Source: Gaiellasilicea sp963745775
GTDB lineage: Bacteria > Actinomycetota > Thermoleophilia > Gaiellales > Gaiellaceae
DNA: 64,000 nt
Reading direction: 5' to 3'
NCBI GenBank assembly: GCA_963745775.1
Contig: CAVUYY010000009.1
Coordinates: forward strand, 1-64,000
Shown: one piece after another, positions 24,483-33,707 of the stretch
Position numbering within the stretch: position 1 is the stretch's first letter
How the letters are laid out: each line of letters begins with the position of its first letter
Notes under the pieces: generated by a model
What the model was told of the DNA's origin: nothing
Databases searched by the model: none
What the model saw: only the letters and a program-made list of their open reading frames with translations
Program-made: the position numbers and the translations under genes

Positions 24483-27400
24483 ATGCCGTTCTGTTCCAAC
24501 TGCGGTGGCGAAAGCGCCGCCGGTGCGCGCTTTTGTCCAGCAGTGCGGGACGGCCATGGCCGTCGGCTGCTCCGGCTGCGGCGCGGAGCTCGTTCCTGGG
24601 TCGAAGTTCTGCGCCCAGTGTGGGACCCCGGTTCCGGGAGGACCGGCTCCCACGCCGGGCGCTCCCGCTTCGCAGCTGACGGGAGCGCGCTCGCTCGCGG
24701 TCGACTCCCGCCGGACGGTGACGATGCTCTTCTGCGACGTCACGGGCTCGACCGCGCTCGGCGAGCGGCTCGATCCGGAGTCGATGCGACAGGTGATGTC
24801 GCGCTACTTCGGCGAGGCCACGCAGGTGATCGAGCGACACGGCGGCACGCTCGAGAAGTTCGTGGGCGACGCGATCATGGCCGCGTTCGGGATCCCGGTT
24901 CTCCACGAGGACGACGCCCTTCGGGCCGTTCGCGCGGCTGCCGAGATGCGAGATGCCCTCGCGATCCTGAACGTCGAGTTCGAGCGGGACTGGGGTGTCC
25001 GGATCCAGGTTCGGACGGGCGTCAACACCGGCGAGGTCGTGGCGGGCGACATCGCCGGCGGGAGCACGTTCGCGACAGGCGATACGGTCAACGTCGCCGC
25101 CCGGCTCGAGCAGGCTGCGCCGCCCGGAGAGGTGTTGATCGGCGAGGCGACATATCGGCTCGTCCGCGACGCCGTCACGGTCGAGTCGGTCGAGCCCCTC
25201 GCCGCCAAGGGCAAGAGCGAGCCGCTGCCCGCGTACCGCCTGCTCGCGGTCGACTTGGATGCGCCGGGTCGCGCGAGACAGCTGAACTCGCCGATCATCG
25301 GGCGCGAGGCCGAGCTGGGGCGGCTGGTCGAGGCGTTCGAGCGCACGGCGAGCAGCGCGGCGTGCGAGGTCGTGACGGTGCTGGCACCCGCCGGCGCGGG
25401 CAAGTCGCGGCTGACGAAGGAGTTCGTGGAGCGGGTCGAGGATCGCGCGACGGTGCTCCAGGGCCGCTGCATCCCCTACGGAGAGGGGATCACGTACTTC
25501 CCGCTCGCGATCATGCTCAAGAGCCTCGCCGGAATCGACGACGACGAGACTCGCGAGGAGGCACGTGCGAAGCTGGCCGAGCTGACGGCGGACACCGACG
25601 AGGGACGGCTCGTCGCGACGCGCCTGGCGGGGGCGATCGGGCTCGACGACGTGCTCGGGCGTCCCGAGGAGATCTCCTGGGCGGTACGGCGGCTGCTCGA
25701 GACCCTCGCGCAGGAGCACCCGGTTGTCGTCGTGTTCGACGACATCCACTGGGCCGAGCCGGCTTTCCTGAACCTGATCGAGTACCTCGCTGCCTTCAGC
25801 CGCGGCGCCCCGATCCTGATCCTGTGTCCCGCCCGGCCCGAGCTCGCCGAGACGGTGCCGACGTGGGCGACCTCGCTGACGAACGCGAGCTCGATCGTCC
25901 TCGAGCCGCTCGGCGCGAAGCAATGCGAGTTGCTCGTCGCCAACCTGCTCGGCGAGGACGTCGCCAGGGATCTCGGTGCGAAGGTCGTCGCCGCGGCCGA
26001 GGGCAATCCGCTCTTCGTCGAGGAGATGCTGCGGATGCTGATCGACGACGGGCTGCTCACGAAGCGGAACGATCGCTGGGAGGCGGACGTCGAGCTCGGG
26101 GGAGCCGTGATCCCGCCTTCGATCGACGCGCTGCTGTCGGCTCGGCTCGATCGGCTCGCGCCGCGGGAGCGTGCGATCGTCCAGCGGGCGGCCGTGATCG
26201 GCCGCGTCTTCGGCTGGGAGGCGGTCGTCCGCCTCTCGCCGGATTCGGAGCGGGCCGAGGTGGGGGCGAGCCTCCAGGAGCTGATGCGGAAGGAGCTCGT
26301 CCAGCCCGAGGCCGACGGGATCGGCGGCGAGGACGCGTTTCGCTTCAGCCACATCCTGATTCGGGACGCGGCCTATCGCGGGATCCCGAAGGAGACCCGA
26401 GCGGTCGTCCACGCCGGCTTCGCGACGTTCCTCGAGGAGCGGGTCGGCGAGCGGGCGGCCGAGTACGACGAGATCATCGGCTACCACCTCGAGCAGGCGT
26501 ACGAACAGCGGCTCGGTCTCGGTCCGGTCAGTGCCGTCTCCCAGGCGTTGCGCGAACGCGGTCGCGCCAAGCTCTGGAGCGCGGGTCAGCGAGCGCTCCT
26601 CCGCGGCGACCTGGCGGCGGGCGTCAATCTGTTCGAGCGCGCGATGCGACTCGGCGAGCAAGGCGACGACGACCGGACGGAGATCGTCAGCCGCCTCGCG
26701 AGCGTCCTGCTCCAGCTCGGCCAGCTCGACGAGGCCGATGCGCTGCTCGAGCAGGCGTACGAGCAGGCTGCAGCTCTGGGTGACGTCGCGAACGCGACGC
26801 GCGCGGAGATCGGGCGGGAGTTCGTGCGGCTCCAGACGAACGCCGACGGCAAGACCATGGAGGCCGCACAGGTCGCCGAACGGGCGATCCCGCTCTTCGA
26901 GGAGCGTGGAGACGATCTCGGCCTGGCCCGTGCCTGGCGGCTGCGGAGCGAGGTCGATCGGATTGCCTGCCGGTTCGGCGCGAAAGACGAGTCGCTGGAG
27001 CAGGCTCTGCTTCACGCGCGTCGCTCGGGAGACGAGCGCGAAGCGGCCGAGATCCGGTTGTGGCTCGCGTCGGGCCTCCTCTACGGCCCCACCCCGGTGC
27101 GGAAGGCGATCGCGCGGTGCAACGAGATGCTCGAGGAAAGCCACGGCGTCCGCTGGATGGAAGCGTCCGGCCTCGGAATCCTTGCCTACCTGGAGGCGAT
27201 GCTCGAGCACACCGACGAGGCGCGAGAGCTCTACGGTCGGACGCGTGCGATCTACGAGGAGCTCGGGATGACGTTCGCGCTCGCCGCGCGGTCGTTCATC
27301 CCCGCAGGAATCGAGACGATGGCCGGCAATCCGGCGGGCGCCGAGCGGGAGCTGCTCGCGGGCTACGAGGCGCTGGAGGCGATCGGCGAGACGGAGCTCC

Positions 27401-27810
27401 GCTCGACCGTCGCGGCGTCGCTCGCCGAGAACTATGCGTCCGAGGGTCGCGACGACGAGGCCGAGGAGTACAGCCGGATCAGCGAGCAGATCGCAGCCAG
27501 CGACGACTTCGGCTCGCAGATCCTCTGGCGCGGCGCCCGGGCCCGGGCACTGGCCAGGCGCGACGGCGATCCGACCGCCGAAGCGCTCGCCCGCGAAGGC
27601 GCCGCTCTGGCGGCGACGACGGACTGTCTCAGCCTGCACGGCAACGCGCTGCTCGATCTTGCCGAGACGTTGACCTTCCTCGGTGGCGCCGCGGAGACGC
27701 CGCAGCTGCTCGCCGAGGCGACCGCGCTCTTCGAGCAGAAGGAGGATCTTGCCTCGCTGAGGCGTGTGGCTCGGGTTGCGTCGGCGTCGGAGACGGCGGC
27801 GACGCGGTGA
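24483..27810 (+). CDS. Adenylate cyclase (class III) with zinc ribbons, AAA ATPase and TPR domains (one frameshift)
   Basis: About 1110 residues. Two zinc ribbons open the protein (CSNCGGE ... FC; CSGCGAELVPGSKFCAQCG). One extra C near 24537 splits the first from the rest. The cyclase domain (about 75-255) has metal Asp in LFCDVTGST and in KFVGDAIMAAFG, the adenine-type Lys and Asp (EKFVG, ATGDTVN) and the Asn/Arg pair of NVAARL, so it looks active on ATP. Next come an AAA/STAND-like ATPase (Walker A PAGAGKSR; Walker B VVFDDIHWAEP) and a long TPR region. It overlaps the patatin gene (GTGA). Confidence 0.93.
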
Positions 27811-29480
27811 CGAATGTTGCGGTTCCGGGAGCGGACGCCCTTCGCGCGGCTCCGCTCCTTCGCGGCGCTTCCGCCTCAGCGGTCGAGCAGCTCCGAGACG
27901 CGGGCAGCGAGCGGCGAGTTGCCGCCCGCGAATGGCTCTTCCACGAGGGCGAGCCTTCCGACAAGCTCTTCGTCGTGCTCTCGGGTCGGCTGCAGGCCGT
28001 CGACTCCGACGGTCGGGTCCTGCGGGAGCTGGGCGTCGGCGCAGCCCTCGGCGAGCTCGGGCTCCTGACCGGCTCGCCGCGTTCCGCCTCGGTGCGCGCC
28101 GTCCGCGATTGCCGTCTCCTCGAGATCGACGCCGAGCACTTCGCTCGCCTGGTGGAGGAGGACGGCGCCCTTGCCGCCTCGATCGCGCGGGAGCTCGCAC
28201 GCCAGCTCCAGGCGAGCGGCGGGCTCGATCTGCCGGAGGTGCGGCCTTCGGTTTTCGCCGTCGTCTCTGCCGATCGGAGCGGGCCGCGCAAGGTCTCGTC
28301 AGCCCTGGTTCGGGCGCTCGAGGCCTTCGGAACCATCGCCACGCTCGACGGGGCGAGCGTGGAGGTGGAGGAGTACGGGCCGGCTCTCGACAGGGCGGAG
28401 CGTGAGTTCGACCACGTGCTCCTGGTCGACGGAACCGAGCCGAGCTGGACCGAGTTCTGTCGCCGCCAGTGCGATCGCCTGCTGGTCGTCGTGAGCAACG
28501 AGGTGCCGGGCGAGTGGGACGTCGGAACCGAAGAGCGCGAGCTCCTGTTCGTCGGCAGCTCCGAGGAGACGATCGAGCGCTGGCTCGACGCGGTTCCGGC
28601 TCGCACGCACCACGTCGTCTCGACCGGCTCGGAGTTCACCGCCGGGATCGAGCGCGTCGCGCGGCGCCTGACCGGTCGCTCCCTAGGCCTCGTGTTCTCC
28701 GGCGGCGGCGCTCGTGGGCTCGCCCACATCGGCGCCCTGTCCGCCCTCTCGGAGGCCGGTTTCGCCTTCGACCGGATCGGCGGCTGCAGCATGGGCTCGT
28801 TCATCGCCGCGATGGCGGCCGTCGGTCACGATGCCGAGGAGATCCGCGCGACCTGTGCCCGCGAGCTCGTTCGCCGCTCGCCGTTCAACGACTACACGCT
28901 GCCACGCGTCTCGCTGATCCGAGCGCGCAAGGCGGGCGCGATGCTCGAGCGCGTCTTCGGCTCGGCCCGGATGGAGGCGCTGGAGCGGCCGCTTTTCACC
29001 GTCAGCGCCGATCTGCTGTCGAGCCTCGTCGTCGTGCACCGGCGCGGCTCGATCATCGAGGCGGTCGGCGCCAGCATGAACCTGCCCGGCCTCGTGCCGC
29101 CGCTTCGTCGCGCCGGGCGTCTGCTCGTGGACGGCGGCGTGCTCAACAACCTGCCCGTCGACCACATGGCCGAGATGCGCGAAGGCCCGATCATCGCAGT
29201 CGATGTCGTCCGGCGGATCGACGGGGGGAGCGACCTCGAGCCGGCGCTGCCGTCGATCACGGAGACGCTCGCCAGGGCCACGGTGCTCGGCTCCGTCGAG
29301 CGGGCGGAGCGGAATCGCGCCCTCGCGCTCGTGCTCGTCACTCCAGACGTGCAGGGAGTCGCGCTTCGAGAGTGGTCGGCGCTCGATGCCGCAGCCGACG
29401 CGGGCCACCGGGCGACCGAACGAGCACTCGAGGCCGGCGGCGCAGAGGCCCTGCGTGCCGCACTGGGTGGAATCGCGTAG
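27807..29480 (+). CDS. Patatin-like phospholipase with N-terminal cNMP-binding domain
   Basis: 557 residues from GTG overlapping the cyclase stop. The cNMP-binding domain (about 10-125) has LFHEGEPSDKLFVVLSGRLQ and cassette LGELGLLTGSPRSASV. A middle domain (about 140-280) is followed by patatin (about 290-460) with oxyanion GGGARG, nucleophile Ser in GCSMGS and dyad Asp in VDGGVLNNLP. This is the neuropathy-target-esterase-like architecture. Coupling to a class III cyclase implies that cAMP regulates lipid hydrolysis. Likely on the inner membrane face. Confidence 0.93.
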   Translation: MTNVAVPGADALRAAPLLRGASASAVEQLRDAGSERRVAAREWLFHEGEPSDKLFVVLSGRLQAVDSDGRVLRELGVGAALGELGLLTGSPRSASVRAVRDCRLLEIDAEHFARLVEEDGALAASIARELARQLQASGGLDLPEVRPSVFAVVSADRSGPRKVSSALVRALEAFGTIATLDGASVEVEEYGPALDRAEREFDHVLLVDGTEPSWTEFCRRQCDRLLVVVSNEVPGEWDVGTEERELLFVGSSEETIERWLDAVPARTHHVVSTGSEFTAGIERVARRLTGRSLGLVFSGGGARGLAHIGALSALSEAGFAFDRIGGCSMGSFIAAMAAVGHDAEEIRATCARELVRRSPFNDYTLPRVSLIRARKAGAMLERVFGSARMEALERPLFTVSADLLSSLVVVHRRGSIIEAVGASMNLPGLVPPLRRAGRLLVDGGVLNNLPVDHMAEMREGPIIAVDVVRRIDGGSDLEPALPSITETLARATVLGSVERAERNRALALVLVTPDVQGVALREWSALDAAADAGHRATERALEAGGAEALRAALGGIA

Positions 29481-29483
29481 ATT
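29478..29483 (+). promoter_or_regulatory. -10-like element
   Basis: TAGATT lies 8 nt before ATG 29492, overlapping the patatin stop codon. Confidence 0.35.
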
Positions 29484-29491
29484 CGCCGCTG

Positions 29492-29908
29492 ATGCAGCTC
29501 CGCAAGAACGCGAAGGTCGAGATGCTGCGGCGGGTGCCGCTCTTCGCCCAGTGCTCCAAGAAGGAGCTCGAGGAGATCGCCGGCGTGACCGACGAGCTGC
29601 AGCTCGCCGACGGGAGCGAGCTGACGCGCGAGGGGGCGCGCGGCAGGGAGTTCTTCGTCGTGATCGACGGCGAGCTCGAGGTGCGTCGGAGCTCGCGGAA
29701 GGTGGCAACTCTCGGCAGCGGCGACTTCGTCGGCGAGATGGCGCTGATCACGGGCAAGCCCAGGAATGCGACCGTGAAGACCAAGGGCCCCGTGCGGGCG
29801 CTCGTCATCACCGACCGAGTCTTCACCCGGCTGCTCCTCGGCTCGCCGACGATTCAGCTGAAGATCATGCGGGCGCTCGCCGAGCGCGTCCCCGATTCGG
29901 GCCACTGA
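29492..29908 (+). CDS. Stand-alone cyclic-nucleotide-binding domain protein
   Basis: 138 residues, a single cNMP domain: LRRVPLFAQCSKKELEEIAG, REFFVVIDGELEVRR and cassette VGEMALITGKPRNATV. It has no helix-turn-helix and no membrane segment, so it is not a CRP regulator. It may be a cNMP buffer or a regulatory subunit for a partner in trans. Third cNMP-domain protein in 8 kb. A hairpin (29907-29933) ends the unit. Confidence 0.88.
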   Translation: MQLRKNAKVEMLRRVPLFAQCSKKELEEIAGVTDELQLADGSELTREGARGREFFVVIDGELEVRRSSRKVATLGSGDFVGEMALITGKPRNATVKTKGPVRALVITDRVFTRLLLGSPTIQLKIMRALAERVPDSGH

Positions 29909-29933
29909 CGAGGCTTCGCTAGCTAGCCTCGTC
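29907..29933. terminator. Hairpin between convergent genes
   Basis: Nine-bp stem (29907-29915 with 29925-29933) at the meeting point of two convergent genes. Confidence 0.5.
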
Positions 29934-30127
29934 TCTCGTCCCGCGCGTCGAGCCGCTTCTCGAAATCGCGCCGCAGCAGCTCGCCGTCGGCGAGCACGTC
30001 GAATCGCGGTCGGCGCGGCGGCAGCTTGACGACCTTCACGTCGTGACCGCGCTCCCCGTGGCACCGCGCGTAGGCGGCTGCCTCGTCGAGCGGGAGGAAG
30101 CGTCGAGCGTCGGCCGGGCAGGCGCAT
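29923..30127 (-). CDS. Short conserved-looking protein, start uncertain
   Basis: About 65 residues: ADARRFLPLDEAAAYARCHG, VKVVKLPPRRPRFDVLADGE, LLRRDFEKRLDARDE. The C-terminal reading frame is coherent, but upstream of it the frame runs back into non-coding sequence without a start codon. ATG 30127 lies in another frame, so one indel probably separates the start. Function unknown. Confidence 0.45.
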
Positions 30128-30155
30128 GCGGTACTGGTATCACGGCTGTGCCGGC

Positions 30156-30189
30156 GACAAAAGGCGACGGAGCCCGAAGGCTCCGTCGC
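30156..30189 (-). terminator. Intrinsic terminator of the candidate small RNA
   Basis: On the minus strand an 11-bp perfect stem (30179-30189 with 30164-30174), tetraloop, then CCTTTTG. A canonical rho-independent signal not attached to any coding gene. Confidence 0.8.
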
Positions 30190-30284
30190 TGCTTGGGTGG
30201 GCGACCGCTCTAGGGGAGAGACAGCGCCCGTTCCCCGCCTCGGCCGGAGCCGAAGGGAGCTGTGCAAAAACTCTTTGGAGTAGT
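30158..30284 (-). ncRNA. Candidate small RNA, about 125 nt
   Basis: An intergenic minus-strand unit with a -10 element (TATACT) upstream and its own terminator at the end. It contains an ACAGC/GCTGT-closed arm with an inner hairpin CTTCGGC/GCCGAGG. No open frame. Class not recognised. Confidence 0.5.
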
Positions 30285-30290
30285 GGCGAG

Positions 30291-30317
30291 AGTATACTGA
30301 GATCGACTCCGAGGCAA
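30291..30317 (-). promoter_or_regulatory. Promoter of the candidate small RNA
   Basis: On the minus strand, TTGCCT (30317-30312) and TATACT (30296-30291) are 15 nt apart, a short but usable spacer. Confidence 0.45.
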
Positions 30318-30321
30318 GACG

Positions 30322-30345
30322 AAAAGGCCCTCTCACGGAGGGCCT
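30322..30345 (-). terminator. Intrinsic terminator behind tRNA-Gln
   Basis: On the minus strand AGGCCCTC/GAGGGCCT with a 5-nt loop, followed by TTTTC, 8 nt after the tRNA. Confidence 0.8.
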
Positions 30346-30352
30346 CGGAAGC

Positions 30353-30421
30353 TGCGGGACTAGGATTCGAACCTAGATAGCTGGCGCCAGAAGCCAGAGT
30401 CCTACCGTTAGACGATCCCGC
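30353..30421 (-). tRNA. tRNA-Gln (anticodon CTG)
   Basis: 69 nt. Acceptor GCGGGA/TCCCGC, T arm CTAGG-TTCGAAT-CCTAG, anticodon stem CTGGC/GCCAG with loop TTCTGGC, giving anticodon CTG. CCA not encoded. A terminator follows on the same strand. Confidence 0.93.
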
Positions 30422-30445
30422 ACCGGACGCGGCGCATTTTAGCGA

Positions 30446-31324
30446 CTAGGTCTCCAGGTTGTAGACCTGTACGAGGCGCTTTTCGGCGTCCGTGTCGATG
30501 TGCGCGATCACCTCGACGTAAGGCTCGAGGCCGCTGCCGCGGAGCTTTGCCTTCAGGAGCCCGTCCACCTGGAAGAGCCCGGAGGAGTTGTTCATCACGA
30601 TCTCGATCATCACCGGCTTCTGCTGGCCGTCCTTGATCGAGACGTCGTCGATCGCGGCGGCCGAGAGCGAGTGCATCGAGACGCGGCCGCGCTCGAAGGG
30701 AATCCGGGAGCGGCCCTCGGCCATGTCGAGCGCGTCGGCGACGCGGAGGATCCCCGCCTCGAGCGCGAGCGGCTGCCCGTCGGCGCGGTGGCTCGTGATC
30801 GCCTGCAAGACCTCGGAGACGACGACGGTCAGCTCCGGCTCGTCGTAGATCCCTTCGAGGAGCTCCCGCATCTTCGGCTCCGCGAGGAAGAGCGAGAAGT
30901 CCTCGTGCCCGTGCCGGTGGACGGACATCCCGACGCAGTGGAGGAGAGCCGCGAGCGTGACGACGACCTCGGCGTCCTCGCGCTCGAGCCCGTAGTCCCG
31001 GACGACCGACGGCTCGACGCCGTGCTTGAAGAGCTGCCGCAGGATCTTCAGCGCGATGTTCGCGACGATCTGGATGTGCACCCAGGAGTGGTCGTTGATC
31101 TCCATCCGCACGACCGCGTTCACGTTCGAGACGTGCCACCAGCCCTTGAGCTGCTTGTCCGCCTCGACGCGCTCCATCAGCCGGCGCAGCTTGCGGTTGC
31201 CGCGCACCGGCAGGTTGATGTGCATCTTCTCGACCGCCTGCGCGGGCGTCAGCCGTGTCTCCCGCACCGCCTCGTCGGAGACGGGCTCGGCGATCCGCTC
31301 CTCGGTTTCGGGGTCGAGCGTCAT
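30446..31324 (-). CDS. HD-superfamily phosphohydrolase-like protein
   Basis: 292 residues. Metal-site residues appear as His in HSWVHIQIVANIAL, LHCVGMSVHRHGHEDF, AITSHRA and ILRVADALDMAEG. The signature doublet is HC rather than HD, while later His and Asp residues are kept. Such proteins are predicted nucleotide or lipid phosphate hydrolases. It is the last gene of a minus-strand row that modifies fatty acids (30.4-36.9 kb), 19 nt from its neighbour, but its link to lipids is unknown. Confidence 0.8.
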   Translation of the reverse strand: MTLDPETEERIAEPVSDEAVRETRLTPAQAVEKMHINLPVRGNRKLRRLMERVEADKQLKGWWHVSNVNAVVRMEINDHSWVHIQIVANIALKILRQLFKHGVEPSVVRDYGLEREDAEVVVTLAALLHCVGMSVHRHGHEDFSLFLAEPKMRELLEGIYDEPELTVVVSEVLQAITSHRADGQPLALEAGILRVADALDMAEGRSRIPFERGRVSMHSLSAAAIDDVSIKDGQQKPVMIEIVMNNSSGLFQVDGLLKAKLRGSGLEPYVEVIAHIDTDAEKRLVQVYNLET

Positions 31325-31343
31325 GCAGAGACGATACTCCCCG

Positions 31344-32356
31344 TCAGGAGCTGGGCCGCGGCGCGAAGAGGTAGTGCGAGACGAGCCACTCGCGACCGCC
31401 GCGGTAGCCCCAGAGCTCCGCGCACGCGAGGAAGAAGACGCGCCAGTTCGCGAGCCAGGCCTCGGCGCGGCCGGCGCCGTAGGCGTCGGCGAGCACGGCC
31501 AGCACCGGCTCGCGGTTCGCGTCCAGCCGCTCGAGCCAGGCCTCGGCCGTGCGGGCGTAGTGGGCGCCGCTGACGCGCCAGTGGTCGCGCAGGGCGAGAT
31601 CGCGCTGGAAATGGAGCAAGCAGGTCGTCCGAGGGCATGTTCCCGGCGGTGAAGAACGTTCGCGCCATCCAGCCGTCGTCGTAGGCGTACGCGTACCGGC
31701 TGTGGCTGAAGACGTGGACGAAGAAGAGGCCGCCCGGGTCGAGCCAGGAGGCGATCCGGCCGAACAGCCGCTCGTAGTTGCGGACGTGCTCGAGCAGCTC
31801 GACCGAGACGATCCGGTCGAAGCGCTCCCCTGGTGCCCAGTCGTTCACGTCCGCGGTGACGATCCGGAGATTCGCGGGCGCGCGCGGCTCGAGGAACTCG
31901 CGCTGGACGGCCGAGTTCGAGACGCCGACGATCCGCGACGCCGGATACCGCTCGGCGAGCCAGAGGCTGAGCGAGCCCCAGCCGCAGCCGAGATCGAGGA
32001 TCGTCATCCCGTCCTCGATCTGCGCGCGCTCGCAGGTCAGCGCGAGCATCCGCTCCTCGGCGGCGGCGAGCGTGTCCGCGCCCGGGCTCCCAGAGGCAGG
32101 AGCTGTACTTGAGCCGAGGGCCGAGGACGAGCTCGAAGAACTCGGCAGGCAGCTCGTAGTGCTGCTCGTTCGGCCGCTCGACCTGCTCGGCGATCGGCGC
32201 CGCGCGCAGGCGCTCGACGAACTCGCGGGTGGCATTCAGGTCCTTCCGCCGCTCGCGCGCCAGCCGAGTCGCGAGGTTCGCGCGGATCCCGAGGCGGAGG
32301 AGCGGGTCCGGGACGCGCCCGGACTCGATCAGGCGGTCGACGAGCGCGGGAGCCAC
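31344..32356 (-). CDS. Cyclopropane-fatty-acid-synthase-like SAM methyltransferase (two frameshifts)
   Basis: About 335 residues when joined. N-terminal part: LVDRLIESGRVPDPLLRLGI and EQHYELPAEFFELVLGPRLK. After an extra base near 32095: SAM motif ILDLGCGWGSLSLWLAERYP, VELLEHVRNYERLF. After another near 31625: RDHWRVSGAHYARTAEAWLE. This is the CFA-synthase layout, which adds a methylene or methyl group across a lipid double bond. GTG start 32356 overlaps the upstream DUF1295 gene. Both breaks are +1 insertions, so the gene is probably intact. Confidence 0.8.
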
Positions 32357-33129
32357 GGGATGAAGACGCTGGTCTCGCGCTGGTAGCGCCGGAAGTCGTC
32401 TCCTCGGCTCTTCAGCGCCTGCTCCTCGGCCGGCTTGACCCCGGTCACGAACAGGATCAGGTAGAGGATGAGCGCAGGCGCCACGAGGCCGAGCCAGCCC
32501 CAGGGCGCCGCGAGCGCGATCAGGGCGTAGGCAACCCAGGTGAGCCACTGGAAGAAGTAGTTCGGATGCCGTGAGTAGCGCCAGAGCCCTTCGCGCATCG
32601 TCTTGCCCTTGTTGGCGTCGTCGGCCTTGAAGGTGCGGAGCTGCCGGTCGGCGAGCGCCTCGAGCGGGGCCGCGACGAGCCAGAGCGCGGCGCCGATCCA
32701 TTCGATCGGCGCGAGCCCCTCGTCCCGGTTGAACGCGATCAGGACGAACGGGATCGCGAGCAGAGCGGCCACGAGCGCCTGGGCCTGGTAGAAGATCGCG
32801 AAGGTCAGCTGCTCCCGGCCCTTCTCGCTCCAGCGGCGTCGCAGCTCCTGGTAGCGCGTGTCCTCGCCCTTCCCGAGCCGGCCGCGCACGAGCGACGCGA
32901 TCCGGAGGTTCTCGAGCCCGGCGAGCACGAGGATCAGGAGCCGGTGCTCGAGCTCGCCCGGGCCGAAGATCGCGCAGAGCGCGGCGATCAGGACGATGCT
33001 CGCCGGCCCAGCCGGCGTCGACCGCGGTCGCGTCGCGGGTGCGCCGCTGGAGCAGGTAGAGGCCGCCGAGCAGGAGCGCAGCGGCCGCCCAGCCGAGGAG
33101 CCAGAGCTGCCAGCGGTGCTCGATGTCAT
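32329..33129 (-). CDS. DUF1295 membrane protein (steroid-reductase/ICMT-like; frameshifted near start)
   Basis: About 265 residues. First helix HRWQLWLLGWAAAALLLGGL lies in a different frame from the rest; one extra base near 33000 and an unclear start near 33129 explain this. The main part has six helices and the signature GLWRYSRHPNYFFQWLTWVA, with a FRRYQRETSVFIPWLP end. DUF1295 proteins resemble 5-alpha-reductases and isoprenylcysteine methyltransferases and often accompany CFA genes. It overlaps both neighbours. Confidence 0.8.
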   Translation of the reverse strand: MTSSTAGSSGSSAGRPLRSCSAASTCSSGAPATRPRSTPAGPASIVLIAALCAIFGPGELEHRLLILVLAGLENLRIASLVRGRLGKGEDTRYQELRRRWSEKGREQLTFAIFYQAQALVAALLAIPFVLIAFNRDEGLAPIEWIGAALWLVAAPLEALADRQLRTFKADDANKGKTMREGLWRYSRHPNYFFQWLTWVAYALIALAAPWGWLGLVAPALILYLILFVTGVKPAEEQALKSRGDDFRRYQRETSVFIPWLPRSSTA

Positions 33130-33707
33130 GCCGTCGTCCCGAGCGCCTGGGCGACGCGGCTCGTCAGCTCGCGCGCGGCCGCGACCGTCGGCTTCGCCGG
33201 CTCGACGTGGATCGGCTCGCCGACGTGCACCTCGGTCCGCCGCCGTCCCGGCCGCGGGAAACCGCGGGTGCCGACGAGCCGGACCGGGACGATCGGCGCT
33301 CCCGTCGTCAGCGCGAGCCGCGCTGCGCCGCGGTGGAAGACGCGATCCGGAAGCTGCTTCGACGTCCCCTGCGGAAAGATCCCGATCACCTCGCCGGAGC
33401 GGAGGAGCGAGGCGGCACGAGAGATCGCCGAGCCGTCGCCGGTGCCTCGCTCGACCGGGAACGCCCCGAACGACTCGATCACCTTCCCGAGGAGCGCATA
33501 GCGCCAGAGCTCCGCCTTCGCCATGTAGCGAACCGGCCGAGGCGTCGCGAGCGCGAGCAGCCATGGATCGAACATCGACTCGTGATTGGCGACGAGGATC
33601 GCCCCGTCGGCTGCCGGAATCCGCTCCGAGCCGGTGACTCGCACGCCGTAGAGCCTCCGGGCGATCCCGCGGAAGTTCGCCCGCTCCAGGAGCCGGTAGA
33701 GCGTCAT
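33126..33707 (-). CDS. 1-acylglycerol-3-phosphate O-acyltransferase-like (PlsC family)
   Basis: 193 residues. Catalytic NHESMFD (NHx4D motif) at about 41-47, FGAFPVERG, GEVIGIFPQGTSK (block III, Gln where most enzymes have Glu) and IVPVRLVGT (block IV). It transfers acyl chains to lysophospholipid-type acceptors at the membrane. Start and stop overlap neighbouring genes by 4 nt, placing it inside the fatty-acid modification operon. It may acylate lipids with the modified chains (inference). Confidence 0.9.
   Translation of the reverse strand: MTLYRLLERANFRGIARRLYGVRVTGSERIPAADGAILVANHESMFDPWLLALATPRPVRYMAKAELWRYALLGKVIESFGAFPVERGTGDGSAISRAASLLRSGEVIGIFPQGTSKQLPDRVFHRGAARLALTTGAPIVPVRLVGTRGFPRPGRRRTEVHVGEPIHVEPAKPTVAAARELTSRVAQALGTTA

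Noticed and set aside
24481..28200. A 1239-codon open frame on the minus strand
   Set aside because: It is antisense to the cyclase and patatin genes, is Arg/Gly-rich without domains, and reflects codon bias of the true genes.
24483..29480. Firm call of a Pycsar/CBASS defence system
   Set aside because: The cyclase is a canonical adenylate cyclase with ATPase/TPR domains and no defence genes flank it; kept only as a hypothesis.
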